From Henckelia pumila (lineage: Eukaryota; Streptophyta; Magnoliopsida; Lamiales; Gesneriaceae), in contig NC_133121.1 in assembly GCF_033568475.1 (NCBI RefSeq), positions 124,001-188,000 of the forward strand: a DNA stretch of 64,000 nucleotides. The letters are read 5' to 3'. Made by a program: the position numbers and the translations under genes. The notes under the pieces were generated by a model. The model had not been told where the DNA came from and made no database searches. It saw only the letters and a program-made list of their open reading frames with translations. Position 1 is the stretch's first letter. The number at the start of each line of letters is the position of its first letter. This document shows, one piece after another, positions 48,541-64,000 of this stretch.

Positions 48541-49123
48541 ATAAATAATTAAATTATATTAAAAATTAAACACGTATTTATAAGCTTCTTTAAACCTAAA
48601 ACTACTCCAAAAATTAGATCTGACAAGGTCAAATGAAAGTTTTTTTGCTGTAATAAAACCAACATAATCAAGTTATCCGCGAGCGAAAGAATACAAAACA
48701 AATTATTTAAGGCATCAATTATGATTATTTGCACCCTTCGTATCGAGTAACTTTGGTCCCGTTTGATATCAAAAGCAAAAAAAAAAAACTTTTTTTTTTA
48801 AAAAAGTGCTTTTTTAATTTGTAATGTGTTTGGATTGTTGGTTGTTTAGTGCTTAAAAAAACACTTATTTAAGTTAAAAAATGCTTTTTCAAAAGCCCAA
48901 AATAAGAAAATAAAAGAAGTCTATGAAGAGCACGCGGATATTAACCAATCCACCAATTTCCCAACAACTTCAACCCCTTTTCAATCCCCAAGTCCAACGA
49001 AACAGTAATTAGCAATCACTAACAACAACATTTTCCTCTTCTCGTAGCTGTTTTTTTTTTTTTTTCGCCAATCTCGAAAACGAGTGGAATTAGAGCTAAA
49101 GTGATAGCAAGAGCTGAGGGAGG
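48541..49123. other. XRN upstream region
   Basis: Contains a MITE-like remnant around 48757-48900 (gtcccgtttgatatcaaaagc with A/T runs). A pyrimidine- and T-rich leader lies near 49020-49070, before the XRN ATG at 49124. No TATA box was assigned. Confidence 0.45.
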
Positions 49124-63311
<14,188 letters not shown>

Positions 63312-63525
63312 GTAGTCTCTCTCCCTTTCCTCTTCCTCCTAGCCTTTTTTATTGGTATATATACTATTACTTTTGCTGTTGTGCATATATGATAAAGTTT
63401 TTGATTGCTTTTGCATAGGTACTTGTAGTTAAAGACGGAAAAATATAGGCTGAAAAGAACTGATTTATTAGGATTGAAAATAAAGAGTACCCCAAATTTC
63501 CAGTCATATGTGCCAACGCCCTGAA

Positions 63526-64000
63526 TCAACTATCTAAAAATTGGAAAGAACGGGCTGGGAGAAAGAAGGCAGATGGGATAACACCTTTGTGGACATCACT
63601 CCTAGTGCCAATAATCGATGAGTTGTTTGGTAGTGCCTGGCAAAACAATTTGTGAAGCATCTCAAGTTGCTGGTCCTTTGAATTGTCAGTTGCTAACATA
63701 GAATTCTCCCATCGTTCACGAACAGGCTTCCAATTCGCTGGCTTGCCGTGGATCTTCCAACATGTATCCAAGGTATGTGTGGTTTCTTGCACTTAGGGCT
63801 CCAAGGTCGCCCATGTCTCATGCTGCTACAGGTGTCCAAGGTGTGACTTGTGAATTCTTCGGAGTCGGAGAATCGGAGTGATCCGAAGTGGGAGGCGCAT
63901 GGTGCGCGATGTAAGACCAGAGCAGAACCCTCCAATAGCGGGGCAGTAGGGGAGGAGCCGAGCATCAATTTTTGCCGGCTTTCTTCGTGGCAGGTCTCGG
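63526..64000 (-). mobile_element. Copia gag fragment C7 at the right edge
   Basis: Minus strand: a CHEESRQKLMLGS segment (usual [11 protein letters not shown]) near 63960-64000, then HTLDTCWKIHGKPANWKP near 63740-63790, the region just after the gag zinc knuckle in C2, C4 and C6. A duplicated HTLDTC stretch appears near 63830. The 3' side stops near 63530 with no protease or pol, so the visible part is truncated. It lies in the XRN intron after 63311. Confidence 0.7.

Overview
The window is nuclear DNA of a flowering plant, probably an asterid eudicot. It holds three plus-strand genes of plant type with GT-AG introns and AT-rich intergenic DNA. Two of the genes encode chloroplast-targeted proteins. 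Plant-specific repeat families fill the rest: Ty1/copia elements primed by initiator-Met tRNA, L1- and RTE-type LINEs, long LTRs, and MITEs. No bacterial, viral, rRNA, tRNA or CRISPR feature was seen.

Host genes: (1) a DUF1995 chloroplast protein resembling LOW PSII ACCUMULATION 3, exons from 1258 to 23131, whose first and fifth introns are inflated to about 7 and 10.8 kb by transposons; (2) FLAP1 (DUF1517 family), exons from 26804 to 35547; (3) an XRN 5'-3' exoribonuclease of the Rat1/XRN2/3/4 type, exons from 49124 to 63311, running off the right edge, with a 10.4 kb intron 8. Exon joins were derived by eye. All joins keep frame with intact coding, apart from one optional exon in gene 1 that needs a GC donor.

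Repeats, left to right: copia element C1 (3260-7793, plus); copia C2 (10177-14903, minus) fused to a plus-strand copia fragment C3 (14904-15595); an L1 3' end (15605-16375); copia C4 (16376-19546, minus, with a large internal deletion); a Ty3/gypsy chromodomain remnant (about 19857-20200); a 699-bp long-TIR MITE (20997-21695); a Tourist-like MITE (23419-23806); and a 2-kb LTR-like insertion (24302-26258). FLAP1 introns hold a copia end, an L1 RT fragment, an RTE LINE with an L1 nested in it, and further MITEs. Between FLAP1 and XRN lie two solo LTRs of about 3 kb in opposite orientation, each with perfect 5-bp target duplications. A Helitron-like terminus and a nested LTR repeat are also there. 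XRN intron 8 contains the best-preserved copia (C6, 52959-58269, TSD CCCTA), itself carrying a hAT-like MITE, followed by three L1 fragments. A seventh copia fragment reaches the right edge.

No cooperating gene cluster or new system is evident. The two chloroplast genes both bear on photosystem II or thylakoid function by family, but nothing in the sequence links them. The most unusual observations are a conserved stem-loop at the 3' end of the local L1 family, a possible in-frame cassette exon in FLAP1, an antisense exon-like fragment beside a DUF1995 exon, and two long intronic or downstream foldbacks.
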